From positions 54,310 through 118,309 of the forward strand of contig JAMLGR010000015.1 in NCBI GenBank assembly GCA_023957775.1: a stretch of 64,000 bases of DNA, in the 5' to 3' direction. This document shows, in pieces, positions 16,525 to 24,735 of this stretch. The position numbers and the translations under genes are program-made. Origin of the DNA: Fimbriimonadaceae bacterium (lineage in GTDB: Bacteria > Armatimonadota > Fimbriimonadia > Fimbriimonadales > Fimbriimonadaceae). The notes under the pieces were generated by a model. It saw nothing but the letters and a program-made list of their open reading frames with translations, was not told the DNA's origin and searched no databases. The stretch's first letter is position 1. Every line of letters begins with the position of its first letter.

Positions 16525-17687
16525 TACAGGAACATCGGCTTGCCCAACATGCTCGCAACCTTCGGGCGGTAGTTCTCGGCATCGTACAGCTCGGCCACGT
16601 CGACGGTCTTCTTTCCGGAAAGACCCTCCGCCATCGGCACCACGGTGTACTTGCCCTCCCGAAGGGCCACCATCCGCCCCGATTGGCCGCTCAGCACCAG
16701 CTCCGTGGCGAGGTTCGCGTACGAGATCGCGACCATCCGGTCGAGAGCGTCGGGCTCGCCGCTTCGCATCAGGTATGCGAGCTGCTGGTAGATGATGTTC
16801 TGGCCCGTCAACGCCTTGATCCGCTCGCCGGCGACTTCGCCGATGCCCCCGAGCTTCCGGTGGCCGTACGCATCCTGCTCGCCGGTTTCGAGCACCTCGC
16901 CACCCACCATCTGGGCGCCTTCGGAGATCGTCATGATCGCGTAGCCGCTGGGGTTCTCCTCCTTGTCCTTAAGGAGCAACTCCGACAGCCGCTCCACGTC
17001 GAACGGGACTTCGGAGATGATCGCCCGGTCCACGCCGGCCAGGTAGGCGGAGATGAGCGAGGTCTCGCCGGAGTTGCGTCCAAACAGCTCGACGATGCAG
17101 ATGCGCTCGTGCGAACCGGTGGGCGTGCGCAGGGCCGTGATGAGGTCCACACTGCGCGTCACGGCCGTCGAGAAACCGATGCAGTAATCCGTGCCCGGCA
17201 CGTCGTTGTCCATCGTCTTGGGCACCGCCACGATCGGGAACCCTTCGCGATCCAGGCGTGCCGAGTAACTCAGCGTGTCGTCGCCCCCGATCGTGACCAG
17301 CGCGTCGATCCCGAGGAACTCGAGGTTGCGCAACACGTGGGGCGTGAAGTCCGCCCGGTCGTCGGCGCTCATCGCCTCGTGGTCGCCCCGCCACAGGAAC
17401 GACGGTATCCGCTCGCTGCTCACCCGCCCCGGATTTGTCCGGGAGGTGTGGAGGAAGGTGCCTCCGCTGCGATCGATCGTGCGGGTGTTCGCCCGGGTCA
17501 ACGGCAGGACGTACTGATCCTGGCTCCCCTCGTCCTCAGGGTCGAGATGGAGAAGCCCCGCCCATCCCCGTCGGATGCCGAGCACCTCGTGGCCCGCGGC
17601 CGTCGCACGCGAGACCACGGCCTTGATACAAGGGTTCAGGCCGGGGACATCGCCCCCGCCCGTCAAGATGCCAATTCTCTTCTTCAT
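16521..17687 (-). CDS. pfp: Pyrophosphate-type 6-phosphofructokinase
   Basis: Phosphorylates fructose 6-phosphate in glycolysis. The 388-aa protein opens [17 protein letters not shown]. The phosphoryl-donor site reads GGDDTLS and [13 protein letters not shown]: Asp replaces the Gly of ATP-PFK GGDGS, and Lys replaces the Gly of PGTIDND. That Asp/Lys pair marks PPi-dependent enzymes, which are reversible. The active-site segment [19 protein letters not shown] is conserved. I start at the ATG giving MKKRIG; an upstream in-frame ATG at 17780 with GGGAAAGG nearby would add 31 residues. Donor preference follows known family rules and is not proven here. Confidence 0.9.
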   Translation of the reverse strand: MKKRIGILTGGGDVPGLNPCIKAVVSRATAAGHEVLGIRRGWAGLLHLDPEDEGSQDQYVLPLTRANTRTIDRSGGTFLHTSRTNPGRVSSERIPSFLWRGDHEAMSADDRADFTPHVLRNLEFLGIDALVTIGGDDTLSYSARLDREGFPIVAVPKTMDNDVPGTDYCIGFSTAVTRSVDLITALRTPTGSHERICIVELFGRNSGETSLISAYLAGVDRAIISEVPFDVERLSELLLKDKEENPSGYAIMTISEGAQMVGGEVLETGEQDAYGHRKLGGIGEVAGERIKALTGQNIIYQQLAYLMRSGEPDALDRMVAISYANLATELVLSGQSGRMVALREGKYTVVPMAEGLSGKKTVDVAELYDAENYRPKVASMLGKPMFLY

Positions 17688-17813
17688 CGATTCGATCTGC
17701 TGCTCCCAGGTTTCGGCCAGATCGTCCCGACGGTGGAACCGTCCGGCAACGGCGCCGGACCCCAAGTCTGCCGTGATCATGGCGCCTTTCCCGAAGGGCC
17801 GGCACCCAAGTTC

Positions 17814-19397
17814 CTATTCTGACCGCCCGGACCCTCGTGGTGCCACCGGGATCGCCCCGCCGGGGCGTCGTCGCCCGCCCCACCAGGACGCGAGCGCCAC
17901 GGCCGGCACGCTCAAACCCGCGATCCAGGGAAACACCGCCAGGAGGGGAAACAGGTCCGGCCGCTTCGGCACGGTGACCCGCAGAGTGGTGGCGACCTGC
18001 TTCCCCAAAGGGGCCACCGCAATCAAATCGCCGCGCGCATCGACAGCCAGCGAGTAGCCCAGGGACGCCGCGCGCACCATCGGCACCCCGGCCTCCACCG
18101 CTCGGAACGGCGCCGCCATCCGTAACTGGTCGGGCGCGGCCGTGCCCATGTACCAGTCATCGATCGACATCTGCGCAAGCAGCTGCGCGCCATTGGCCGC
18201 CTGCTTGAGCCCCACGTCGTAGAACAGCCCTTCGAAGCACAGCATCGGCCCCACCCGCAGCCCGCCCACATCGATTGCGGTGACGCGCTCTCCGGGTTGC
18301 AGGTCGCCTCCCGGCACGTGAAACGCGTCCAGGAAGGGCAGGAACTGGCGCCCCGGCACGTACTCGCCGAACACCACCAAACGCGTCTTGTCCGCGTAGT
18401 GCCACTTGCCGTCGAACGCGAACGCCGCCTGGTACGCGGGATCGCCTCCCCGCTTGCCACCGAAGACGGTCCCCGGAATCACATCGAAGGACGGGTGGGG
18501 CGGGAACGCACCCTCGTTCACGAGCCCTTCGGGCAACACCACGAGGTCCACGTTCTGGGTGGCCGCCGACAAGATGATCTCGTTCACGGCCATCGCTACC
18601 TCGCGATCCGTCCGGGCGGGATCGCCGAACGCGAGATCCACGCCGGGCTGGCCGAGCGTGACGGTCTTCACTTCGCCCGGTGCGGGCGCGTTGTAACGCA
18701 CCAGCGAAAGGGCGAGCAGCGCGACCAGTGCCATGGCGCCGTTGCGGGTTTCCAGGAAGCGGTCGCCGCGAAGGAACCTCGCTCCCAGCACGTTGGCGAG
18801 CACCACCCACGCGGACACGGCGTAGATCGTCCCGTAGTGCGCGAGCTGGATCATCGGCGTCAGCAGCCACAACGGGGTCGCAACCAACCCCCAGGGGAAA
18901 GCCAGCACCAAAATGTACGAGCGAAGCAGCTCCACCCCAGCCCACACGATCGGGATGAGCCACGGTCGCCTCCAACTCCAGCAGCGCTGCACGAGCCATC
19001 CCGCACCCATGAAGTAGAGCGCTCCCGCCGCCGTGGCGAGGAGCCATGGAACGGTGCCCAACACCCAACTGTGCGTCCACCGCGAGACGAAGGGCTGAAG
19101 CCAGAACATCTGCCCCCCCATGAACACCAGGCCGAACGCGTAACCCGAACGGGCGGCTTGGCGCGGCGTCGCGTCCGCGAGGGCGCCAAGCCACGGCACG
19201 AGAGCCACGAACACGAGCAACGACAAGTCGAAGGGCGGAAACGCCGCCAGGAGCAGGATCGCGGAAACCAGCGCCGCGCCAAAAGGCGAACCGAAGAACG
19301 CCACCACGGGCGAGCGCGAGTCCCGTTGCGCCGCCGCGGCCCTTTGCCGCGCCGCTTTGGTCGAGGCGCGCATCAGGTCTTCAGCGGCCCGAGCCAT
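17814..19397 (-). CDS. lnt: Apolipoprotein N-acyltransferase
   Basis: Adds the third acyl chain to lipoproteins in the inner membrane, completing their maturation. The 527-aa protein has N-terminal membrane helices (residues about 30-230) and a C-terminal CN-hydrolase domain with the catalytic triad Glu (VVLPEGLVN), Lys (YADKTRLVVFGEYVPG) and Cys (GPMLCFEGLFYD), then a final helix. The length is normal for the family. ATG 19397 has AGGGGG at Shine-Dalgarno distance and overlaps the histidine phosphatase gene by 17 bp; the Met eight codons later is an alternative. Its presence fits the many lipobox proteins in this window. Confidence 0.95.
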   Translation of the reverse strand: MARAAEDLMRASTKAARQRAAAAQRDSRSPVVAFFGSPFGAALVSAILLLAAFPPFDLSLLVFVALVPWLGALADATPRQAARSGYAFGLVFMGGQMFWLQPFVSRWTHSWVLGTVPWLLATAAGALYFMGAGWLVQRCWSWRRPWLIPIVWAGVELLRSYILVLAFPWGLVATPLWLLTPMIQLAHYGTIYAVSAWVVLANVLGARFLRGDRFLETRNGAMALVALLALSLVRYNAPAPGEVKTVTLGQPGVDLAFGDPARTDREVAMAVNEIILSAATQNVDLVVLPEGLVNEGAFPPHPSFDVIPGTVFGGKRGGDPAYQAAFAFDGKWHYADKTRLVVFGEYVPGRQFLPFLDAFHVPGGDLQPGERVTAIDVGGLRVGPMLCFEGLFYDVGLKQAANGAQLLAQMSIDDWYMGTAAPDQLRMAAPFRAVEAGVPMVRAASLGYSLAVDARGDLIAVAPLGKQVATTLRVTVPKRPDLFPLLAVFPWIAGLSVPAVALASWWGGRRRPGGAIPVAPRGSGRSE

Positions 19398-20016
19398 GGA
19401 GGCCCCCTGCGAGCGCCTCGAGCCCCTCGAGGTGGGCGGCGTCGTTGTAGCGGAGCATCATGAAGAGCCCCTCGGGACGGCGCTGCAGTTCGGTCACCGA
19501 CGCGTTGAGAAAACGAAACCCTCGGGATGTGATGAGGTTTCCTTGCATCAACTTCGCCAAAAGCAGGGCGGCGGTGCCTCCGTGGGTGACGACGGCGACC
19601 GAGTCGGGCATCGCGACAATGCGCTCGACCACCGGGTCGAGGCGATCCCACACATCGGCGAACGACTCGCCACCGGGCGGCCGCACCGTGAAGGCGGGCG
19701 ACCCGCCCGCAAGGGCTTCGGCCTGCGCCCACAGCTCCTCGTAGGGCAGCCCCTCCCAATCGCCCATGTGGCGCTCGCGAAGTTCACGCAGCGGCTCGAG
19801 CGCCGCTCCGGCCGCCTCGGCCACCGGACGGGCCGTGTCGTAGCTTCGTTTCAGGTCGCTGGTCAGTACCGTTTGCAGACGCGCGCCCTCGAAGGCCGAA
19901 CCCAGCCGTCTCGCCTGCTCCAGCCCCGTCTCGTCCAGCGAGACGTCGGTGTGGCCCTGGGCGCGCCCCTCCAGGTTCCACGCGGTTTGGGCATGGCGGA
20001 TCAGGTACAGGCGCAT
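19381..20016 (-). CDS. Histidine phosphatase (phosphoglycerate mutase-like) family protein
   Basis: 211-aa protein of the branch-1 histidine phosphatase superfamily. The phospho-acceptor motif is LIRHAQTAWN (RHG variant RHA), with DVSLDETGLEQARRLG, an SDLKRSYDTARPVAEA block, the Glu of RELRERHMGDWEG, and the second His in VAVVTHGGTAALLL. Relatives dephosphorylate small phosphoesters such as alpha-ribazole phosphate or 3-phosphoglycerate; this one cannot be assigned. It begins 7 bp beyond the stop of the upstream gene and has its own TATAAA box 6 nt before ATG 20016. Lnt follows with an overlap. Confidence 0.9.
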   Translation of the reverse strand: MRLYLIRHAQTAWNLEGRAQGHTDVSLDETGLEQARRLGSAFEGARLQTVLTSDLKRSYDTARPVAEAAGAALEPLRELRERHMGDWEGLPYEELWAQAEALAGGSPAFTVRPPGGESFADVWDRLDPVVERIVAMPDSVAVVTHGGTAALLLAKLMQGNLITSRGFRFLNASVTELQRRPEGLFMMLRYNDAAHLEGLEALAGGLHGSGR

Positions 20017-20022
20017 GGGCCG

Positions 20023-20028
20023 TTTATA
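20023..20028 (-). promoter_or_regulatory. -10 box of the histidine phosphatase gene
   Basis: TATAAA on the minus strand, 6 nt (CGGCCC) before ATG 20016. The box overlaps the TAA stop codon of the upstream gene, giving a predicted internal, leaderless-type promoter. Confidence 0.45.
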
Positions 20029-20938
20029 CCTGCCACGGCCGCAGTTCCGGCCCCTCGTTTCCGTCCTCGTCGAGCCGCACGCCGCCCAGCAGCAGAGTCC
20101 GGGCACCCGCCCCCTCCTGCATCGTCGAACGCACGCGGACGACTCCATGCCGAAAGTCGATCGTTTCGACCCGGCCGATCGCCAGAGGCTCGCCTCGATC
20201 GCGGCCCAAGGCCGCCAATAGGCCCGCATAGGCCCCGGGCGGCACGCGGTGAAGCGTCTGCGCGTGGCAACGGTCGAGCGCACGCGCGACCGAAGCATCG
20301 TCGGGCTCGGTCTCGGCCACGAGCAGCAGCGTCTTCCCGCACAGCTCGGCATGGGACACATGGACCAACCCCAGCGCGTCCAAGTCGGTTCGGGGGATGG
20401 GATGGCCCGACCCGAGGCGCGCACCCCGGATCGACAAGGTGGCCAGGGGTACCTCGGCGACCGTGCCCTCTTCGAGCATCCGAAGCCACTGGGCTTTGCG
20501 CTGAGCGTGCCTCACCATCTCCGGAAACGCGCTCTCGCGGGCGACGGATTCCGGGCCGATGCTCCATCCCAACGTCTCCACGCCCGCTCCCTCCGGCGTC
20601 AGGATCCTCTCGGGGGCCACCAGATCGTCGAGCAGGAGCGCAAGTTGCCGCAACAGCGGGCTCCGGCGCAACGGAAAGAGCTGCACGACCGCATCGGGCC
20701 CCGCCTCGGCAAGCAGCTCGGCCGCGCCGGCGACCAGCAGGTGCGGTGCGCGGCGTGCATCGAGGGAGCCGTAGAATCGCCAACCGACGACTTTGCCCGA
20801 GCGCACCCGCAGCAATCGGCCGGCGGGGCCAAAGTGCGCGTCCGAGGGGTCCAAGTGGACGAGGTCGGCGTCGCCGTGGTGCTTCAACCACTCGCGCCAT
20901 GCCGTGTTCGAGTCTCCCGCAAGGAGCGTCCGACCCAT
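20024..20938 (-). CDS. Conserved-looking protein of unknown function
   Basis: 304-aa cytoplasmic protein; no signal peptide or membrane helix is visible. It starts GRTLLAGDSNTAWREWLKHHG and is rich in Leu, Arg and Gly, with two hydrophobic strands (HLLVAGAAELLA and TLLLVAETE). The N-terminal LLAGDSNTA suggests a Rossmann-like or P-loop-like beginning, but there is no GKS/T Walker A. I do not recognise a family. It is upstream of the histidine phosphatase and Lnt genes in the same direction and may be co-transcribed. ATG 20938 is chosen because it has a CATAAT box exactly 6 nt upstream. Confidence 0.75.
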   Translation of the reverse strand: MGRTLLAGDSNTAWREWLKHHGDADLVHLDPSDAHFGPAGRLLRVRSGKVVGWRFYGSLDARRAPHLLVAGAAELLAEAGPDAVVQLFPLRRSPLLRQLALLLDDLVAPERILTPEGAGVETLGWSIGPESVARESAFPEMVRHAQRKAQWLRMLEEGTVAEVPLATLSIRGARLGSGHPIPRTDLDALGLVHVSHAELCGKTLLLVAETEPDDASVARALDRCHAQTLHRVPPGAYAGLLAALGRDRGEPLAIGRVETIDFRHGVVRVRSTMQEGAGARTLLLGGVRLDEDGNEGPELRPWQV

Positions 20939-20944
20939 CCGCAC

Positions 20945-20950
20945 ATTATG
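20945..20950 (-). promoter_or_regulatory. -10 box before the unknown gene at 20938
   Basis: CATAAT on the minus strand followed by GTGCGG and ATG 20938, a 6-nt spacing of the leaderless type. The 147 bp from 20951 to 21097 hold nothing else recognisable. Confidence 0.4.
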
Positions 20951-21097
20951 AACGGCAGACCATCGGGGGGGAGAGCAAAAGAGAGTGGGAGGGAGCTTCC
21001 CTGCTCCGACCTCCGTTTCCACCGAGTCCGTGGTGTCTCCTTGAACTTTTATACCCGATTGGGCCACCCGGTGTTCCCGAGTTTTCCACCCGACCGG

Positions 21098-21970
21098 CTA
21101 GTTTTCCAGCCCGCCACGGTCGAAACGCTCGATCTTGACCCGGTCCCGCAACTGCTTCGCGTACGACTGGCGAGCCCCGGTGAGATACGTGGCCTTGAGC
21201 TGGTCCATCTCGACTCCCACCGCCGCGCTCCCCTGGCGCTCCATGCGGAAGATCTGGATGCCGTTGGAGGTCTGGGCGGGTTTCGTGACCTTTCCCGGCT
21301 CGAGCTTTTCGAGCTCGCTTCGGACCGTGTCAGGAAACGCCGACAACGGTCTCCAGCCCACGGGACCGCCGCTGGGTCGGCCCGCGGGGTCGGCGAGACT
21401 GGCGAGCACGGTCTCCCAAGGTTCGCCGCCCTGGAGCCGGGAGTAGGCGTCTTCGGCCTTCTTCAAAGCGGCCGAAAGGGAGCTTGCCTGCTCGTCGACG
21501 GGTTTGATGACGATGGTGGAGACGTTCACGTACTCCTTGGGGTCGAATTGGCGCAGCACGATCCCGTCGATCAGGAGCTGACTCGCCACGCGCAGGTAGA
21601 GGCGCGAGCGCGGGAACCCTTCGTCCTTCAACGACTGCTCGGGCGTCTGGCCGGGCTGGAGGCTCGAGCGCACAGCCTCGATCTGCCGATCCACCTCGGC
21701 TTCGATCTCCTTTTCGGGAACCTGGACGCCCTTGCTCGCGGCCTCGGCCTTGGCCATCTGGTAGGAGATCAAGTCCATCAGCGCCTCGTCGGCGCGCCAG
21801 TCCCAGAGAAAGGGCTCGACGTCAGATGCCTTGATCTCCACCCCGTCGACGCGCGCAAGCACCCGAGACGGGGCGGGGGGCGGGGTCAGGTATTTGGCGG
21901 GAAGGTCGGCCTTGAACGGCGCCTGCTGCACGGCGAGCGCGAGTGCGGCGAAAAGTGTGCTGAAAATCAT
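21098..21970 (-). CDS. SurA/PrsA-like foldase with parvulin-type region
   Basis: 290-aa predicted exported chaperone. The N-terminus is a short signal peptide (MIFSTLFAALALAVQQ). A SurA-N-like helical region (ARVDGVEIKASDVEPFLWDWRA) follows, then a stretch with parvulin rotamase features (VSTIVIKPVDEQASSLSAALKKAEDAYSRLQGGEPWETV, read in parts; GWRPLSAFPDTVRSELEKLEPGKV). It likely helps exported proteins fold. Peptidyl-prolyl isomerase activity is plausible but key residues are not all conserved. Its ATG overlaps the stop of the upstream glycosyltransferase (ATGA at 21967-21970), so it is made from the MoxR-GT-foldase operon. Confidence 0.8.
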   Translation of the reverse strand: MIFSTLFAALALAVQQAPFKADLPAKYLTPPPAPSRVLARVDGVEIKASDVEPFLWDWRADEALMDLISYQMAKAEAASKGVQVPEKEIEAEVDRQIEAVRSSLQPGQTPEQSLKDEGFPRSRLYLRVASQLLIDGIVLRQFDPKEYVNVSTIVIKPVDEQASSLSAALKKAEDAYSRLQGGEPWETVLASLADPAGRPSGGPVGWRPLSAFPDTVRSELEKLEPGKVTKPAQTSNGIQIFRMERQGSAAVGVEMDQLKATYLTGARQSYAKQLRDRVKIERFDRGGLEN

Positions 21971-22977
21971 GGGGTCACGCTACGATAGACTTCTGCGACC
22001 CGCTCGGCGTTCCGGTCGATTCGAAACCGCTCGGCCGCCGCGACTTTGGCGGCGCCGCCGAGGGTCTCCAGGGTCAATGGCAGGCCCAACATCTCGACGA
22101 TCGTGCTTCCGAGCTGCTCGTCCGTGTCGAACAGCATTCCCGAAAGGTCGGGATCGATGAGTTCGGCCAGGCCTCCGGTATCGCGCAGGAGGACGGGAAG
22201 GCCGCTCGCCATCGCCTCCATCGCGGCCATGCTCGTGCCGCCTCTGCGGCTGGGCACCACGAAGATGTCGGCGGCCGCCATCACGACGGCCGGATCGTCC
22301 ACGAGCCCGAGCAGCCGGACCCGCTCCGGCTGACGGCTCTCGGCCGCGAGGCGGCTCAACTCGTCCTTCTCGGGCCCGCCGCCCGCAAGGACCAGGGTCG
22401 TGTCCGGCTCGGACTCCCACACGCTTTCCATCGATCGGACGAGCGCGTCGAAGCCGCGGTCGGGAACCCAGCGCCCCGCGCCGGCCACCACCGACCCCCC
22501 GGTCGGAAGCTCCAACGCCGCGCGCGCCTGGTCGCGGTCGAGCGCCTGGTGGGGTTGGCGGACGCCGATCACCACGGTCTCGAGATTCATCACCAGGATG
22601 TCGTCGAGCGCCTTCCGCACCGCGCGCGCCGAGCAGAGCCCTGCGGCGGAGTCGTTGAGGCGCCCCACGAACAGCGGGTGGCGCGTCTTCGGCAGGTCGT
22701 AGGCCGTGTAGATCCAGGGTCGCTTGTCCCCAAACGCCGCGCTGCACGCCCAGGCCGTTCGGTAGCCGACCGCGTGCACGACGTCGAAGCCCCGCGCGGT
22801 GTCCACCAGCCGCTTGGAGACGTGCTTGTCGAACTTGGGGCCGGTTTCGTTCGGCATCCAGTCCGTGGCATCGACCGCCGCGGCCTCGACATCGCAGGCG
22901 CCCAGCGCCTCGGCCAGATCTTCGGCATAGCGGGCGATGCCGCCCCAGTTCTGCCGCGTGAGGAGAAGCGATCTCAT
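21967..22977 (-). CDS. Glycosyltransferase family 4
   Basis: 336-aa GT-B glycosyltransferase. It begins RSLLLTRQNWGGIARYAEDL, a glycine-rich acceptor-domain N-terminus. The donor domain shows VVAGAGRWVPDRGFDALVRS, RVRLLGLVDDPAVVMAAADI and RRGGTSMAAMEAMASGLP, the last being the conserved Glu-rich donor motif. Unlike the pair at 934-3428 it lacks the Cys-rich insert. The start overlaps the stop of the MoxR gene (ATGA, 22974-22977) and its own stop overlaps the foldase start, so three genes are chained by four-base overlaps. Substrate unknown. Confidence 0.9.
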   Translation of the reverse strand: MRSLLLTRQNWGGIARYAEDLAEALGACDVEAAAVDATDWMPNETGPKFDKHVSKRLVDTARGFDVVHAVGYRTAWACSAAFGDKRPWIYTAYDLPKTRHPLFVGRLNDSAAGLCSARAVRKALDDILVMNLETVVIGVRQPHQALDRDQARAALELPTGGSVVAGAGRWVPDRGFDALVRSMESVWESEPDTTLVLAGGGPEKDELSRLAAESRQPERVRLLGLVDDPAVVMAAADIFVVPSRRGGTSMAAMEAMASGLPVLLRDTGGLAELIDPDLSGMLFDTDEQLGSTIVEMLGLPLTLETLGGAAKVAAAERFRIDRNAERVAEVYRSVTP

Positions 22978-23921
22978 CGGGGAACGACCTGTGCGTCGAT
23001 CAACGAAGAGAGAACCCGGTCCGGCGTGAGTCCCTCGACCTCGGCCTCGGGGCGCAGCACGATGCGGTGGCGAAGCACGGGGAGGGCCATGGATTTCACG
23101 TCGTCCGGGATCACGAAGTCGCGGCCGCGGATCGCGGCCAGGGCCTTGCCGCAGTTGAGCAGCGCGATCCCGGCCCGCGGTGAGGCGCCAAAGAGGATGT
23201 CGTTGGCCTTGCGGGTGGCTTTCACCAAGTCGTGGATGTAGGCAAACACCTTCTCCTCGACGGCGATCGCAGCGACTTGGGCTTGGGCCTCGATGAGGCC
23301 CGCGGCATGCACCACCGGCTCGATGCCGGCGTCCTCGAGGCTTTGCGGCCGAAATCCGGAGTGGTGGCGCTTGAGCACGTCGATCTCCGCCTCGTCCGCG
23401 GGATAGTCCACGACGATCTTCAGCAGAAACCGGTCCTGCTGCGCCTCGGGCAGCGGGTAGGTGCCCTCGAACTCGATCGGGTTCTGCGTGGCGAAGACGA
23501 GAAACGGGGGCGGAAGCGGGTGCGGTTCGCCGTCGATGGTGACCTTGCGCTCCTCCATCGCCTCGAGGAGCGCCGCCTGCGTTTTGGGAGGCGTGCGGTT
23601 GATCTCGTCGGCGAGCAGCACGCTCACGAACACCGGACCCTTCTTCAACCGAAAGTCGTTCTCTTTCGGGTCGAACACGAGGGTTCCGATCACATCGCTG
23701 GGCATCAGGTCGGGCGTGAACTGGACGCGGCCGTAGGCGAGGTCGAGCGAACGCGCCAACGCGCGGACCATGAGCGTCTTGGCGACGCCGGGAACGCCCT
23801 CGAGCAGCACGTGGCCGTTCGCCAGCACGGCGACCAGGACCTGCTCGATCACCTCTTGCTGCCCAACGATCGCCTTGTCGATCTCGGCCCGAATCGCTTG
23901 GGAGAGCTCCTCTACCCTCAT
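22974..23921 (-). CDS. moxR: MoxR-family AAA+ ATPase
   Basis: 315-aa AAA+ ATPase, a family that helps assemble or activate metalloenzymes and envelope complexes. Walker A is GVPGVAKTLM, Walker B is LLADEINRTPPKTQ, sensor 1 is VFATQNPIEFEGTYPLPEAQ, and the arginine-finger region is QDRFLLK. MoxR genes normally sit beside DUF58/VWA genes; here the partners are a glycosyltransferase and a foldase, so the usual client is not adjacent. ATG 23921 is chosen because it begins the family's N-terminus (RVEELSQAIRAEI) and has TACAAT 8 nt upstream. Divergent from the ABC exporter. Confidence 0.95.
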   Translation of the reverse strand: MRVEELSQAIRAEIDKAIVGQQEVIEQVLVAVLANGHVLLEGVPGVAKTLMVRALARSLDLAYGRVQFTPDLMPSDVIGTLVFDPKENDFRLKKGPVFVSVLLADEINRTPPKTQAALLEAMEERKVTIDGEPHPLPPPFLVFATQNPIEFEGTYPLPEAQQDRFLLKIVVDYPADEAEIDVLKRHHSGFRPQSLEDAGIEPVVHAAGLIEAQAQVAAIAVEEKVFAYIHDLVKATRKANDILFGASPRAGIALLNCGKALAAIRGRDFVIPDDVKSMALPVLRHRIVLRPEAEVEGLTPDRVLSSLIDAQVVPR

Positions 23922-23969
23922 CGCGGTGGATTGTACTTGGCCCCCGCATGGGAAGGGCCCGGTCTCATC

Positions 23970-23975
23970 TAAAAT
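23970..23975 (+). promoter_or_regulatory. -10 box of the ABC exporter operon
   Basis: TAAAAT followed by 7 nt (AGGGCCC) and ATG 23983, near-leaderless. On the opposite strand, TACAAT at 23930-23935 serves the divergent moxR gene. Confidence 0.45.
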
Positions 23976-23982
23976 AGGGCCC

Positions 23983-24735
23983 ATGCTCGAAGTGGACCAG
24001 CTCGTCAAGCAATACAAGCAGTTCCGTGCGCTCGATGGGCTCAGCTTCACGATTCGACCAGGAGAAATCGTCGGGCTGCTCGGCCCCAACGGGGCGGGCA
24101 AGACCACGGCGCTTCGCTGCATCGCGGGCATCCTGCGCCCCACCAGCGGCCAGGCGCGCATCAACGGTCACGACGTCGTGACGCAACAGGCGCTCGCCAA
24201 GGCGGGGCTGGCCTTCGTCCCGGAGGTCCCGTCGCTGTACGAACTGCTCACGGTCCACGAACACCTGCGATTCGTGGCGATGTGCTTCCACAAGCTCGAC
24301 GCGTTCGAACAGCGCGGGCAGGTGCTCCTCGAGCGGTACCACCTCTGGGAGAAGCGCGACGAGCTGGTGGCGACGCTGAGCAAGGGCATGAAGCAGAAGC
24401 TGGCCGTCGCGTGCGCGCTCATCCACGATGCCAACGTGATCCTGTTCGACGAGCCGATGATCGGCATCGACCCCGCGGGATCGCACCAGTTGAAGATGGA
24501 GATCATGCGCCAGCGCGACGCGGGGTGCGCGATTCTGGTCTCGACCCACCTGCTGGACACGGCCGAGAAGCTCTGCGACCGGGTGATCATCCTGGCGCGG
24601 GGCCGAAAGCTGGCCGAGGGCACGCTCGAGGAGCTTCAGAACGCCAACGAGATGCAGGGGCAGAGCCTGGAGGGCGTGTTCCTCCGGCTCACCGAGGAGG
24701 GGACCGATGAGACCGCTGGTCTACCTCACGGTTAG
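23983..24735 (+). CDS. ABC transporter ATP-binding protein
   Basis: 250-aa ATPase subunit of an ABC-2 type exporter. It has Walker A GLLGPNGAGKTTALR, a Q-loop in the FVPEVPSLYELL region, a signature-like ATLSKGMKQKLAVACAL (LSKGM for LSGGQ), Walker B VILFDEPMIGID and the switch His in ILVSTHLLDTAEKLCDRV. The KGMKQK signature is typical of the CcmA/YhaQ-like exporter subgroup. It overlaps the permease gene by 29 bp, so the two probably form a complex. The transported substrate is unknown. Confidence 0.95.
   Translation: MLEVDQLVKQYKQFRALDGLSFTIRPGEIVGLLGPNGAGKTTALRCIAGILRPTSGQARINGHDVVTQQALAKAGLAFVPEVPSLYELLTVHEHLRFVAMCFHKLDAFEQRGQVLLERYHLWEKRDELVATLSKGMKQKLAVACALIHDANVILFDEPMIGIDPAGSHQLKMEIMRQRDAGCAILVSTHLLDTAEKLCDRVIILARGRKLAEGTLEELQNANEMQGQSLEGVFLRLTEEGTDETAGLPHG

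Noticed and set aside
22978..23949. 660-residue fusion of a protein with the glycosyltransferase
   Set aside because: The upstream part is the MoxR gene in another frame; the glycosyltransferase N-terminus starts cleanly at 22977 with an ATGA junction.
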